Positions 1-8,559 are shown, numbered from the stretch's first letter. The stretch: 64,000 nucleotides of DNA from CAIMUS01 sp046347625 (GCA_046347625.1 JAXMFU010000001.1:806001-870000), one strand, 5' to 3'. Numbers and translations are program-made. The notes: generated from the letters alone by a model not told the origin.

Positions 1-754
1 GCTGGAAGAGGCGCGCCTGTAATTTTGCCAGACCATCGGACAAACCCACGATTAACCGTTTATGGCCGATGAGTTGGGCAGTGTATTCCACCAGTTCTTT
101 CAGGGTATAAACACGCGGCCCGCATAATTCGTAAGTCTGGCCATAGGTGGCTGCATCTTCCAGCGCCAGCGTGAAGGCGTCGACCACATCGCCGATATAG
201 ACCGGTGCAAAGCGGGCATCGGGACAAGCCAGCGGGATAACCGGGCTGAGCTTGAGGAGAGTGGCGAAGCGGTTGAAGAAACTGTCGTCGGGACCGAAGA
301 TGACGGACGGACAGAAAGCCGTGGCATGAATACCTTCGGTCTGCATTACCGCCTGCAAGCCCTGACCCTTGGTGCGCAGATAAATGCTGGGACCGTTGGG
401 ATCGGCGTTAAGGGCGCTCATGTGCAGCAGCCGCGGCGTTCCCGCTTTGCGGCAGGCTTCCGCCACTCGCCGCGGCAGGTCCGCATGCAGCGCCTGGAAT
501 TCCGTCTCGCTGCCGTTGAGAATCCCGACCAGATTGATCAAGGCGTCGCAGCCAGCAAACTGAGCTTCCAGCGCGGACGGGTCGCCGATATTCGTTCCCA
601 CCAGGTCTACGGTCGGCAAGACCGCCAGTTCCCGATGGCGCTGTGGATGGCGGGTCAGAACAACAACGGAGCGGCCCTGGTTGGCCAGATGCGTCACCAG
701 ATGCTTACCCACAAAGCCGGTGCCGCCCAATACACAAATGGTTTGAACCTTCAT
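1..754 (-). CDS. NDUFA9-like NAD(P)-binding Rossmann protein (partial, runs off left edge)
   Basis: The reading frame is open from an ATG at 754 to the window edge, so the C-terminus is missing. The N-terminus carries the dinucleotide-binding motif GGTGFVGKHL a few residues in, followed by a stretch typical of the complex I NDUFA9 subunit / atypical short-chain dehydrogenase family (motifs INLVGIL and LHMSALNAD, and a conserved tyrosine in SIYLRTKGQ). Bacterial members are NAD(P)H-binding proteins of uncertain role, often annotated as complex I assembly or nucleoside-diphosphate-sugar epimerase-like. It is divergently oriented to the downstream permease gene. The family assignment is firm; the substrate is unknown. 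Confidence 0.8.
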   Translation of the reverse strand, partial: MKVQTICVLGGTGFVGKHLVTHLANQGRSVVVLTRHPQRHRELAVLPTVDLVGTNIGDPSALEAQFAGCDALINLVGILNGSETEFQALHADLPRRVAEACRKAGTPRLLHMSALNADPNGPSIYLRTKGQGLQAVMQTEGIHATAFCPSVIFGPDDSFFNRFATLLKLSPVIPLACPDARFAPVYIGDVVDAFTLALEDAATYGQTYELCGPRVYTLKELVEYTAQLIGHKRLIVGLSDGLAKLQARLFQ

Positions 755-940
755 CGCTGTGCCTTCATGGTGAACCGTAATGGCTATCGTTCTTAGCGTA
801 GGATGTATCCCGGCGACGGCGGAACCGCCATCGCCTGTCAGCCTGGAAAAGCTCCCTGACCAGGGAAGAAATTTACCACAACCGGCCCTCGGTTGCTGCC
901 GGCTTGTTGCTCTGCTTGTTATAACTCGAAGCATTATCCC

Positions 941-1741
941 ATGAGCGAACTGCTGTATTCCCTGTTCTTCTATATGGCCATAGGTGCCGCCACTGGTGTG
1001 GTCGCGGGACTGTTGGGCGTGGGCGGCGGACTGATTATCGTGCCGGCGCTGGCCTGGATTTTTCACCTGCATGGGATGCCGGAGCCGGTCATCATGCATC
1101 TGGCGCTCGGCACCTCGCTGGCGACCATTATCGTGACCTCGATTTCCTCGGTACGCGCGCATCATCGGCATCGAGCGGTGTTATGGTCGGTGTTCCGGCA
1201 ACTGGCGCCGGGGCTGGTGATCGGTACCCTACTGGGGAGCAAGCTCGCCGGCACCTTGCGCAGCGATACCCTACGGATCATCTTCGGTATTTTCGAGTTG
1301 ACCGTGGCGGCACAGATGGGCTTCGGCTTCAAACCCGCTGCTCACCGGAATTTGCCGGGCACGGGAGGAATGGTGACGGCGGGCGGCTTGATCGGCCTGG
1401 TATCCGCCGTTGTCGGGATTGGCGGCGGCTCGCTGACCGTGCCGTTTCTGACCTGGTGTAACGCGACCATTCATAAAGCCGTAGCCACCTCCGCCGCCTG
1501 TGGCCTGCCGATTGCGATAGCCGGGGCGGTCGGCTATATGATCACCGGCTGGGGACATCCCGAACTGCCGCCCTGGAGCCTGGGGTATGTCTATGGTCCG
1601 GCGCTGTTGGGTATCGCGCTGATCAGCATGCTGTCCGCGCCATGGGGAGCGAAGCTGGCGCATTCGCTGCCGACGGCGACTTTGCGAAAAGCATTCGCCG
1701 GGTTTTTAGGGTTGGTAGGAATCAAGATGTTGATTGGGTAA
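941..1741 (+). CDS. TauE/SafE family sulfite exporter / permease
   Basis: This is a 266-residue polytopic inner-membrane protein. Glycine-rich helix motifs GLLGVGGGLIIVPAL near the N-terminus and VVGIGGGSLTVPFL in the second half are the two repeated signatures of the TauE/SafE (DUF81) family, which moves sulfite, sulfoacetate or related organic anions. The ATG at 941 is preferred over an upstream in-frame start at 893 because it puts the first membrane helix at the N-terminus, as usual for the family. Length is normal. The substrate cannot be read from the sequence. Confidence 0.9.
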   Translation: MSELLYSLFFYMAIGAATGVVAGLLGVGGGLIIVPALAWIFHLHGMPEPVIMHLALGTSLATIIVTSISSVRAHHRHRAVLWSVFRQLAPGLVIGTLLGSKLAGTLRSDTLRIIFGIFELTVAAQMGFGFKPAAHRNLPGTGGMVTAGGLIGLVSAVVGIGGGSLTVPFLTWCNATIHKAVATSAACGLPIAIAGAVGYMITGWGHPELPPWSLGYVYGPALLGIALISMLSAPWGAKLAHSLPTATLRKAFAGFLGLVGIKMLIG

Positions 1742-1807
1742 ATAGCTATTCTGAACTATAATATCAGCTATTTTCAAATGGAATGCCCTATCGTGAAAAT
1801 AATTAGC

Positions 1808-1857
1808 GTAGGTCGGGCAAAAGTGGAGCGTTGCCCAACTCAGCCGGCCGTCGGGCA
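1808..1857. repeat. Short interspersed hairpin repeat R6, copy a
   Basis: The unit begins GTAGGTCGGGCAAAAGTGG and ends near GGCCGTCGGGCAT. Related sequence occurs at 9999-10073, where the inner AAAGTGGAGC motif is iterated, and in reduced form at 63780-63809. This copy sits exactly where the DUF554 reading frame begins to be recognisable, so it may mark the break point that removed the start of that gene. Confidence 0.6.
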
Positions 1858-2162
1858 TACACTCTGCCCTGCGGTTTTTAAAGGCGCTGCTGGATGGTGT
1901 CGCCTCCATCGCCCTGGCGTCCTCCTTAGGAATAGGCGTATTGTTCTCGGCGCTGTCCGTACTGCTGGTCCAGGGTGGGATTACCCTGCTGGCCTCACAA
2001 TTGCTGTTTCTGTCCGATCCGGCGGTGCTGACCGCGGTCAATACTACCGGTGGGATTCTGATTCTGGGCATCGGCATCGATCTATTGGAACTCGGTCATG
2101 TTCCCGTGGGCAATCTGCTGCCCGCCTTGTTCTGCGCTATTATTGCCGCCCTCGTATGGTAA
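1857..2162 (+). pseudogene. C-terminal remnant of a DUF554 membrane protein
   Basis: The frame reads through ALRFLKALLDGVASIALAS, then hydrophobic segments with LGIGVLFSALSVLL, TGGILILGIGIDLL and VGNLLPALF. These match the C-terminal ~100 residues of DUF554 family membrane proteins (normally about 220-230 residues). The N-terminal half is absent: upstream of about 1857 there is an R6 hairpin repeat instead of coding sequence. A TTG at 1941 could start a 73-residue peptide, but I read the whole as a decayed gene. Confidence 0.7.
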
Positions 2163-2443
2163 TTGCAGCCGGCCATGCTTTGCCGATTCTAACCATTCAT
2201 TTGCCTCATACAGCGCCTTGCGCTGTCTTAATATGCCTTACGCGCGTTTGGTTATACCCTTAATGAACCCTAGATCAGTAGAATGCATTTACCTACGATT
2301 TCTCTTTTTCCATGCACCCACTTTACGTTCCATCTCCACGATTGACAGCGCTTCAGCCTGGACGTATTCTTAGCAACCGAAACGGGCTATAGATACCGTT
2401 GAAATCTTTTTTTATCTGGTTTTACTTTGTGAGGAATCAACTA

Positions 2444-3091
2444 ATGAGATTCAATTACCTTAAATCTCTTGTGTTAATTACCGGGACAACCACTCTCTTT
2501 TTAGGAGGAATGTCTGCTGCCAGCGCGTATACCATTTATACAGATCGGGCTGCCTGGGAAGCTGCGCTCTCGGGAAGTACCATTATTACCGATACCTTCA
2601 GTAATACTATTCCTTCGGCACAATCGATCACCCTGGATTCAGGGATTGTCTCGACGAATTCAAGTCCTCCTGCACTCCCTAATTCGTTTAATAACAACAG
2701 TGTGAATATCGTCACTCCTGGTGCCTATGATAATGCTGTCGGCGGTACTACTGCTTCCGCAACCATAACATGGGTATTTCCCTCTGATGTGTTTGCCTTC
2801 GGTGCCGATTTTATCAGTGCTAATTTAGACAGGTTAACCCTTACAGGGAATTTCGATGGCACCGGGGACCAAAGCATTCTCGTCAATAACACAATCGGTG
2901 GCCCTGACGGTTTTCTCGGTGTTATCGGGACAGCGAAATTTAGTTCTATTGTTTTCAGTAGCGCTAATTCGGTACTCGATAGCTTCGCTATTGACAATGC
3001 TTCCTTTGCTGTCCCAGAACCCGGTACCATTGCTTTAGTTCTGGTAGGTGGGTTAGGGTTATTGTCGAGTAGGCGGGTAAAACGGAGTTGA
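2444..3091 (+). CDS. PEP-CTERM sorting domain exported protein
   Basis: 215 residues. It has an N-terminal signal peptide (hydrophobic run LVLITGTTTLFLGG followed by SAASA) and a C-terminal tripartite PEP-CTERM signal: VPEPGT, a hydrophobic helix, then the basic tail SSRRVKRS. In the known EpsH/exosortase system such tails direct sorting across the inner membrane together with exopolysaccharide export. The mature part is Ser/Thr/Asn-rich and resembles the jelly-roll-like domains common in this group. The ATG at 2444 is chosen because GAGGAA lies just upstream and the signal peptide then starts correctly. No exosortase gene is in the window. Confidence 0.88.
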   Translation: MRFNYLKSLVLITGTTTLFLGGMSAASAYTIYTDRAAWEAALSGSTIITDTFSNTIPSAQSITLDSGIVSTNSSPPALPNSFNNNSVNIVTPGAYDNAVGGTTASATITWVFPSDVFAFGADFISANLDRLTLTGNFDGTGDQSILVNNTIGGPDGFLGVIGTAKFSSIVFSSANSVLDSFAIDNASFAVPEPGTIALVLVGGLGLLSSRRVKRS

Positions 3092-3129
3092 TTCGCTATA
3101 GAGCAGTGTAGCCCGTAGCCCGTAGCCCG

Positions 3130-3286
3130 TAGGCTGCCGTGAAAATCCTCCCGTAGGTCGGGTTAGACGCGCCTGCCACCCAAGTAGCCCCTCACCGCGA
3201 GATGACGGGCGCGTCGTAACCCGACAGAGAGCCGAGTTTCATCGCCGGGGGTGCAGTTTTCTAAAAAGCATGACCGTTGGGGTGAC
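3130..3286. repeat. Interspersed repeat R5, copy a (about 150 bp)
   Basis: It starts near GCCGTGAAAATCC, contains GTAGGTCGGGTTAGACGCGC paired at a distance with GGGCGCGTCGTAACCCGACA, and continues with GAGTTTCATCGCCGGGGGTG and CATGACCGTTGG. A second copy with the same order of blocks lies at 19482-19628, and divergent or partial copies lie near 21060-21115, 39999-40065 and 56500-56620. No reading frame is shared between copies, so a non-autonomous MITE-like or REP-like element is likely. Confidence 0.7.
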
Positions 3287-3347
3287 GAAGGAACCCCAAC
3301 GTTAGCCCTAGACCCCAAAATATTGGGGTTCGTTCCTCACCCCAAGG
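3276..3347. repeat. Inverted repeat R3, copy a
   Basis: Two arms, GTTGGGGTGACGAAGGAACC and its partner ending GGTTCGTTCCTCACCCCAA, face each other across a 20-30 bp centre. The same hairpin occurs at 49548-49625 and 53023-53098, with a fragment near 52200-52240. It overlaps the end of repeat R5 copy a. Confidence 0.65.
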
Positions 3348-3388
3348 TCAGGTCATGTAGCCTTGACACCCCCGGGGATGAAAATTCC

Positions 3389-3478
3389 GTAGGCCGGCAT
3401 AAGGCCGCAACGCGGCGTTTCCGGCAAGGCGCCGGACGCCGGAAATGCTTCGCTATCGCTACGCTTATTCCGGCCTAC
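3389..3478. repeat. Inverted repeat R1, copy a
   Basis: The element is bounded by GTAGGCCGG and CCGGCCTAC and contains CGTTTCCGGCAAGGCGCCGG. It forms a long imperfect hairpin. Other copies lie at 30402-30492 and 37199-37311, with one in opposite orientation at 39859-39948. It belongs to the REP-like repeat class. Confidence 0.7.
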
Positions 3479-3543
3479 TCCTACCCATCGTGATTTTCAC
3501 GGCAACCTACGAGCTGCGATTACACGGTCACCGCCGCCATCGT

Positions 3544-3605
3544 GCCTAACGCCTCAAACTCAGCCGCCGCGCGGTAGCGCGGTCGGTTGGAGCGCTGGGT
3601 TAGGC
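3544..3605 (-). other. attC-like integron recombination site 1
   Basis: It has complementary core sites GCCTAAC and GTTAGGC at the two ends, inner arms CTCAGCCG / CGGTTGGAG with one unpaired G on the right arm, and a GC-rich hairpin centre. This is the architecture of an integron attC. The unpaired G lies on the + strand, which would make + the recombinogenic strand and the cassette read leftward, as its hicAB genes do. The hicB stop codon falls inside the site, which is common for cassettes. Confidence 0.8.
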
Positions 3606-3950
3606 ACGAACTTGGTCAGGGGCACTGAGTCCTGCGGCATGATCAAGAATCTCTGTGACCCACTTATCTACTTCTTTTCCAGCTTTCTGGGCAGCAAAAA
3701 TGACCTTGCGATGTTGCTCAGGAGAAAGACATATCGTAAATCGACCTGAAAAGGGTTGGTCTGGTTCTTCCCCCCGTTCGGCACAAAACGCTAGGTAGTC
3801 CTCTACAGAATCTGCGAATGCCCGATGCAGTTCATCGACCGATTGCCCTTGAAATGTAACGACATCTCGGATATTAATGACTTCACCATGAAAAATATTC
3901 GCCTCATCATCGAACTCAACACGAGATAGATAGCCTTTATATTGCATCAT
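3600..3950 (-). CDS. hicB: HicB family antitoxin
   Basis: 116 residues. The N-terminal half is the degenerate RNase H-like HicB fold (YKGYLSRVEFDDEANIFHGEV, SVEDYLAFCAERG) and the C-terminal third contains a ribbon-helix-helix-type segment (GRFTICLSPEQHRKVIFAAQ) of the kind that binds the operator. It overlaps the upstream hicA gene by four bases (ATGA), so the pair is translationally coupled. The pair sits in an integron-type cassette whose attC overlaps the hicB stop. Confidence 0.87.
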   Translation of the reverse strand: MMQYKGYLSRVEFDDEANIFHGEVINIRDVVTFQGQSVDELHRAFADSVEDYLAFCAERGEEPDQPFSGRFTICLSPEQHRKVIFAAQKAGKEVDKWVTEILDHAAGLSAPDQVRA

Positions 3951-4210
3951 GGTTGCACACCTGCTTCTAGCAAAAAACGGCGCATTGACATCACTGCACT
4001 TTTGTCGGTTTCTTTCTGGGGATGGGGGCGATGAAACACTGCACGTATGCCATTGAGCACAATACGTACTCTGGAACCCCGGCCTTCACTAATCTCAGAT
4101 TCACAAGCAACAAGCAAACTCTCGATATCGGTCCATAGGATGTTCGCTCGAACAGGATTCTCGAAAATAGCTTGTAATGTTCTACGATGTTTCGATTTCA
4201 TTACATGCAT
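3947..4210 (-). CDS. hicA: HicA family mRNA interferase toxin
   Basis: About 84-87 residues, HicA-like: a double-stranded-RNA-binding-like fold with the histidine-containing strand AVFHRPHPQKETDKS near residues 57-70 and a preceding RGSRVRIVLNG segment. HicA toxins cleave mRNA and are neutralised by HicB encoded next to them. Two starts are possible: the ATG at 4210 has GGAG only two bases away, while the ATG at 4201 has it eleven bases away. I cannot decide between them. It is the first gene of the cassette. Confidence 0.8.
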   Translation of the reverse strand: MHVMKSKHRRTLQAIFENPVRANILWTDIESLLVACESEISEGRGSRVRIVLNGIRAVFHRPHPQKETDKSAVMSMRRFLLEAGVQP

Positions 4211-4225
4211 CGCTCCTTGCCCGCG

Positions 4226-4287
4226 CGTCTAACGGTAGGCTTCAGCGGCGGCACATTAGCACCGTCCGCTGTGAGCCTTCATTAAGA
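4226..4287 (-). other. attC-like integron recombination site 2 (degenerate)
   Basis: It begins with the core GTCTAAC and continues into inner arms AGGCTTCAGCGG / CCGCTGTGAGCCT around a short centre. The distal core that should read GTTRRRY is degenerate (CATTAAGAGA). It separates the hicAB cassette from the lipoprotein cassette, and a related degenerate site lies near 52807-52865. Confidence 0.6.
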
Positions 4288-4294
4288 GATTAGA

Positions 4295-5191
4295 TTATGG
4301 TGAAAAGGTGCCAGTCAGGGTAGAGGAACCCAGTATTTGATCTCCGTAAGTAGCTTCGAACTGGCTTCTTGTTAAAGCTGTTCCTGAAACTACAAAGGGC
4401 ATGAACGAATTAAGTGCATAAATAGTAAATTTATAAGTATGTTTATCAGGTGGGCATGGACCTGCATAACCTATAGTACCCGTATAGTTAGTCCCCTCTG
4501 TTACACCAGAAATATCGGTTACTTTTTGCCCTACAGAGAAGGTGTCGATAGTGGCAGGGATATTGTAAACCATCCAGTGCCGACAGGCGTTATCACCCGT
4601 TCCGCATGGAGAAGTTTCGTCATCCATAATCAAAGCATAGCCACTCGTCCCACGCGGCGTATTTTCCCATGACAAGGCAGGAGATAAATCGTTACCTCCT
4701 AGCGCTGCACAAGCATGTACTCTGGGTATCTCACCTCCATCGCTAAAATTTTGACTCTGTAATGAGAAATGGGAGAAATGCTCAGCAATAAAATTTGCCT
4801 CTCTTGTAATTCGACAGTCATAGCCGTATTTAATGATACCCTCCGCTCTAGTTGTGCTGACAAAAGAACCTGAAATTGCATAAGCATCGGTAGGACAGTC
4901 TGTTCCACCTATCTGACCATGTTCATGAATGAAGGATCCATCTTTGACTGGAATACTATCATAACGATAGCAGTCGCTGGAAAAATAGACAAACTTTGCA
5001 CCAGTAGAATCTTGGGTAACGCTAAAACAACCTTTCTGATTAAAAGAATAGCTCCCAGTTGATGGATCAATTTCTGTCTTAGTAGGGTTAGGGATTCCCC
5101 AGTCATGACTGTCGTTACCCCAGTTACCTCCGCCGCCACCACAGGCAGTAATTAGAAGACAAAATCCTAACAAAGTAATTAACCGTCTCAT
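4295..5191 (-). CDS. Lipoprotein with C-terminal YbhB/YbcL (PEBP/RKIP-like) domain
   Basis: 298 residues. A lipoprotein signal peptide ends in the lipobox LITAC at residues 13-17, followed by a glycine run. Residues ~30-140 are a Ser/Thr/Cys-containing region I do not recognise. Residues ~140-298 match the bacterial phosphatidylethanolamine-binding-protein fold: LSPALSWENTPRGTSGYAL, an acidic MDDE, CRHWMVYNIPA, and GYAGPCPPDKHTYKFTIYAL. Bacterial PEBP-like proteins have no settled function. It lies alone in its cassette, between attC-like site 2 and the group II intron remnant. Confidence 0.85.
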   Translation of the reverse strand: MRRLITLLGFCLLITACGGGGGNWGNDSHDWGIPNPTKTEIDPSTGSYSFNQKGCFSVTQDSTGAKFVYFSSDCYRYDSIPVKDGSFIHEHGQIGGTDCPTDAYAISGSFVSTTRAEGIIKYGYDCRITREANFIAEHFSHFSLQSQNFSDGGEIPRVHACAALGGNDLSPALSWENTPRGTSGYALIMDDETSPCGTGDNACRHWMVYNIPATIDTFSVGQKVTDISGVTEGTNYTGTIGYAGPCPPDKHTYKFTIYALNSFMPFVVSGTALTRSQFEATYGDQILGSSTLTGTFSP

Positions 5192-5221
5192 TCTTTACCC
5201 CCTTGCACATTGAGCCTCTTG

Positions 5222-6050
5222 CGGTAGGAACGCCGGTTACCCGGCGCCCCCCGCACGGACCCGGACGTGCAGTTTTCCCGCATCCGGTTCTTCGGTTGTA
5301 CTCGCTTGCGCGTCGAGCAAAAATCGCTCGAATACTATTGCCCGCAGTGAGGTTGGCTCGTGTTGTTCCAGCCCGACATGTCCGGCACGAGTTTCCTTTA
5401 TGGGCTACGTCTTTCCGTCAGGTCCTTCCCCATGTGGCGGGTTTTCCCCGCCGCCGCGTACGATGCCTGATAAGACACCCCAAGGACATATAGCCGCTTT
5501 CGGCCTACCTGGGTCGTGGTTCTCCAACAAGGCGTTAGATTCCAGTTTAGCGTGGTTTCCGAGTTTCCCCGTCATTGCCTCAATACCTGTATATCATAAC
5601 CTTGTTGTCCCCACGGCGTTGGATTCCCGCCTAACTCTGTTTCCGGGTTTCCCCATCAGTGCCTCAATAGCGGTATATCCTTTCCGTGCTGTCCCCACGT
5701 CAGGAGCCCGTTGGGGCTTTCCGAGTTCTCCGACGTTTCTCTTCCTGCATGCCACGGCCTGTGGACTCCGGCGGACCTTCGATACCCTTGCCCTTACGGG
5801 TATCTCTCGTGTTGCCTTCGGTGTCCGTTAAAACCCTCGGCGTCCGCAACCACTCATTTCGAAGCTGTACCCGCACTTCAGGGCGCGCGTCGCCCCTACG
5901 GCCTACAGGATTCTCTGTCTACGCTTCGCCCGCTTTGTTCGTCGCCTTACGGCGACTCCGCCACGGACGCAAGACTCGATACGGGTGGGTGGCTAACCCT
6001 TACCCGACAGGGACTTTCACCCCGCAAGAAACGCCGAGCTTATCTCGGCG
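5222..6050 (-). mobile_element. ORF-less group II intron (remnant), inserted next to an attC site
   Basis: Read on the minus strand, the 3' end contains a domain V-like hairpin at 5258-5290 with paired arms GAACCGGA / TCCGGGTC and a GAAA-type inner segment, followed by a GC-rich domain VI-like hairpin and the end near CCTACCGC. The 5' end, near 6050, contains GGGGTGAAAGTCCCTGTCGG and TAGCCACCCACC, typical of domain I starts in bacterial introns. No reverse transcriptase or maturase frame is present in the ~830 bp. The triad position of domain V reads AAC rather than AGC, which suggests a decayed ribozyme. The boundaries are approximate. Open frames on the + strand here are antisense artefacts. 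Confidence 0.65.
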
Positions 6051-6110
6051 CGATAACGACAAAGCTCAGCCGCCGGCGTAGCACGGTCGGCTGGAGCGTT
6101 CAGTTAGGGC
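6051..6110 (-). other. attC-like integron recombination site 3
   Basis: Core GATAAC, then inner arms AGCTCAGCCG / CGGCTGGAG, and the distal core GTTAGGG. The left core directly abuts the 5' end of the group II intron, the arrangement expected for the group IIC-attC introns that target attC hairpins. Confidence 0.7.
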
Positions 6111-6270
6111 AGACACGTTCTCAGGACAATCACGGCTTCCGAACCGTCGCCCTCCCCAAAACCATAGCACAACTTTTTCAAGTTGCCACCTGCCGGTGGC
6201 TTCTTCAAGCAAAGAGGGGTGGCACTGAGCAGCCCGGGCAGTCGGTTGGGATGGAGAGAAAACCCACCCG
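6111..6270. ncRNA. 160-bp non-coding cassette, copy 1 (putative structured RNA)
   Basis: It lies between attC-like sites 3 and 4 and has no convincing reading frame. A second copy of identical length (160 bp) and roughly 80% identity occupies the same position between sites 5 and 6 (8692-8851). Shared blocks include CCAAAACCATAGCACAACTT and AAGCAAAGAGGGGTGGC. A small hairpin, GCCACCTGCCGGTGGC here, is a different but still self-pairing hairpin in the other copy, which looks like compensatory change. The transcribed strand is unknown. Confidence 0.5.
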
Positions 6271-6330
6271 CCCTAACGACTGGGTTCAGCGGCGTAGCGA
6301 AGCGGAGTCCGCTGGAACGATTTGTTAGGC
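6271..6330 (-). other. attC-like integron recombination site 4
   Basis: Core CCCTAAC at the left, GTTAGGC at the right, and inner arms GTTCAGCGG / CCGCTGGAAC with one unpaired G on the right arm. This is the clearest attC in the window. It lies just downstream of the leftward aldo/keto reductase gene, as expected for that gene's own cassette. Confidence 0.82.
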
Positions 6331-6404
6331 AAAGTTTTGGTGAAAATTTCGCGTGGGCAAACGATAAAGCCGTTTGTTCAGCCTAACCGGGCTTAATGTT
6401 ATTG

Positions 6405-7343
6405 TTATGGCAACACCTTTCCTGCCGCACAATAAATCGCATACCATTCTTCGCGGGTCAGATCGAATGTATAAGCTTCGCATATGTGCTTGACTCGTTC
6501 CGCATTGGTTGTGCCAGGGATGATTTGAATTTTTGCTGGATGTCGCAGAATCCACGCGGTTACGATGGCTTCATGGCTAACCCCCCTTTCTGTTGCTAAT
6601 TCGTTAATCTTTTGGTTCAGCTTAGAGTAATTGTTGCTACCTAAAAACACACCTTCAAAAAAACCATACTGGAATGGTGACCACGCCTGTATCGTAATGT
6701 CCTGCAATCGGCAAAACTCCAATATACTGCCATCGTGGTCGATGGATGGCGGGGTTTGCATATTGACATACAAACCAACATCAATCATGCCTGCGTTGGT
6801 GGGGGAAAATTGTAATTGATTAACAATGATGCGCTGTGCATTGCCTAGATATTTGCTAAGCAACCGAATCTGTCCGGGATTATGATTACTAACACCAAAA
6901 TACCGTACTTTGCCTGCTTTGTGCAGGGTTTCCAAGGCTTCGGCCACTTCCTCTGGTTCCATGAGGGTGTCCGGTCTGTGCAATAGCAATACATCAACAT
7001 AGTCCATTTCCAAACGTTTGAGAGAATTATCTAGTGAAGTGATAATGTGTTCCTTCGAGAAATCGAAGAAATAACTTTCGCGGATTTTATTGATTCCGCA
7101 TTTGGTTTGCACAATCACCTTCTCGCGCGAGATGGCAGCGTCCTTCATGGCACGGGCGAAGTTAGCTTCTGCTTGACCGTTGCCATAAATATCAGCATGG
7201 TCAAAAAAATTAATGCCACAGTCCAGTGCTGTTTGCAATAAAGTTGCTATTGCTTCGCGCGACATGTCTGCTATGCGCATACAGCCCAAAGCAATTGCGG
7301 ATGCCTCGAAGCGGTTGCCGATTTTGATGATTTTCTTGGCCAT
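6405..7343 (-). CDS. Aldo/keto reductase
   Basis: 312 residues, a full-length (alpha/beta)8-barrel NADP(H)-dependent oxidoreductase. The catalytic tetrad is visible: Asp and Tyr in FFDHADIYG, Lys in VIVQTKCGI, and His in LLLHRPD. The conserved GVSNHNPGQI and the coenzyme-binding PGTTNAERV are also present. It belongs to the YdhF-like branch; the substrate is unknown. The start is the ATG at 7343, preceded by GAAGG at proper spacing; the upstream in-frame ATG at 7388 lacks this. It is the second gene of a two-gene cassette behind a radical SAM gene, 81 bp downstream of it. Confidence 0.9.
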   Translation of the reverse strand: MAKKIIKIGNRFEASAIALGCMRIADMSREAIATLLQTALDCGINFFDHADIYGNGQAEANFARAMKDAAISREKVIVQTKCGINKIRESYFFDFSKEHIITSLDNSLKRLEMDYVDVLLLHRPDTLMEPEEVAEALETLHKAGKVRYFGVSNHNPGQIRLLSKYLGNAQRIIVNQLQFSPTNAGMIDVGLYVNMQTPPSIDHDGSILEFCRLQDITIQAWSPFQYGFFEGVFLGSNNYSKLNQKINELATERGVSHEAIVTAWILRHPAKIQIIPGTTNAERVKHICEAYTFDLTREEWYAIYCAAGKVLP

Positions 7344-7423
7344 CTTTCCTTCGCTTTGAAATAAATTCACGCTTGCGTACACCTTCAACGCATCAAGCAG
7401 ATGATTAAACCGCCAAACGAAGT

Positions 7424-8503
7424 TTATTGAAGTTTATTGTATTGCTTTTTTTGTTCTAACCACAGCACGATATTCTCGTCCCTGAACATCTTAAACCAGT
7501 TTTGTGCTTCTATTATTCCGACATTACCATTTATAATGGAATCTATAGCATTCCAATCCGTTATACAGTGACCATGCGAATTGTTTTCTGAAAATTTGTC
7601 ATAAACCTCCCTATGTACTTTCCGAAATAAATCAACAATATTGATGTCATTGATATTCAACCTTTCCCCTTCAACTTTTCCATACATTCCACAGGCAAAT
7701 GTCTTGCAATCGCCGCTTGCTACTAAATCACGCCCTATAAAATGAGTGCAGCGCGCCCAATCAATAGCCGTGCACCCCTCGTTCGATAGTGTTAATAGAT
7801 ACTTTGCCAAGCGCTGGTAATGCCAATGCACTTTACTTATTATTTCTGGAACATTGTCTGCCACCAGCTTATCCGCCAAACATTCTCGTTGTTCCGGCGT
7901 TGGTATGGCGCGTTTTTTGCAATACGTTTGAATAAAATGCGCACACATTATTAAACTTCCTTCAGCGATAAAGTCGGCGTATTTTTCTGATAACCACTGC
8001 GCATAATCCAAAAACCTATCTATATTCAGTGGATTTATAGTATCCATTATCTGCACACAAACACCATATTCTAGTGCTAGGTCAATATTTTTCAACACTT
8101 TGGTGAATTGGGATTTTGTTGAAAAACGGTTTTTATTCTCTTCAAAACTATTTCCATCCAAACTTACAGCCAAGTATGATTTGCCGTGCGATTTCAAATA
8201 ACCGAGGACTTCAAAGTCGATTAGCAAACCGTTAGTGTTGATGCGAACCCATTTGTCGTAATAAATATCCAATAATAAGAAAACGAGATCTTGATAAAGC
8301 AACGGCTCTCCACCGGTATAACCGATTAATTTAAACTCACCAAAAAGCCTGTCACCAAGAGCACGAGTTTTCTCAAGATGGTGTTTAGCTATCTTCCTCT
8401 CATCTGCTGACAGTTTCTTTATCTTTTCCTTTGGCCAGTCGCAATACGAGCACTTTAAGTTGCAATAATTCGTCATCGCCACTAATTCATGTAGAAACAC
8501 CAT
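7424..8503 (-). CDS. Radical SAM protein
   Basis: 359 residues. The [4Fe-4S]-binding motif is in CNLKCSYC at residues ~14-21, followed by the SAM-binding GYTGGEPLLY (residues ~61-70), RINTNG and LAVSLDGN. The C-terminal part has several cysteines (CTAIDWARC, CKTFACG) that could bind an auxiliary cluster, as in SPASM-type enzymes. The start has an ideal AAGGAGG six bases upstream. The product is unknown; partners of such enzymes are often peptides or cofactors. It shares a cassette with the aldo/keto reductase. Confidence 0.88.
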   Translation of the reverse strand: MVFLHELVAMTNYCNLKCSYCDWPKEKIKKLSADERKIAKHHLEKTRALGDRLFGEFKLIGYTGGEPLLYQDLVFLLLDIYYDKWVRINTNGLLIDFEVLGYLKSHGKSYLAVSLDGNSFEENKNRFSTKSQFTKVLKNIDLALEYGVCVQIMDTINPLNIDRFLDYAQWLSEKYADFIAEGSLIMCAHFIQTYCKKRAIPTPEQRECLADKLVADNVPEIISKVHWHYQRLAKYLLTLSNEGCTAIDWARCTHFIGRDLVASGDCKTFACGMYGKVEGERLNINDINIVDLFRKVHREVYDKFSENNSHGHCITDWNAIDSIINGNVGIIEAQNWFKMFRDENIVLWLEQKKQYNKLQ

Positions 8504-8559
8504 AATTGGCCTCCTTTTAACGTCTTATAGCGGTCATTCCCGGCGTGGAAACATAGACA

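Noticed and set aside
5400..6328. Several rightward open frames of 130-205 residues
   Set aside because: They lie antisense to the group II intron remnant and the non-coding cassette and show no protein-like composition or family match.
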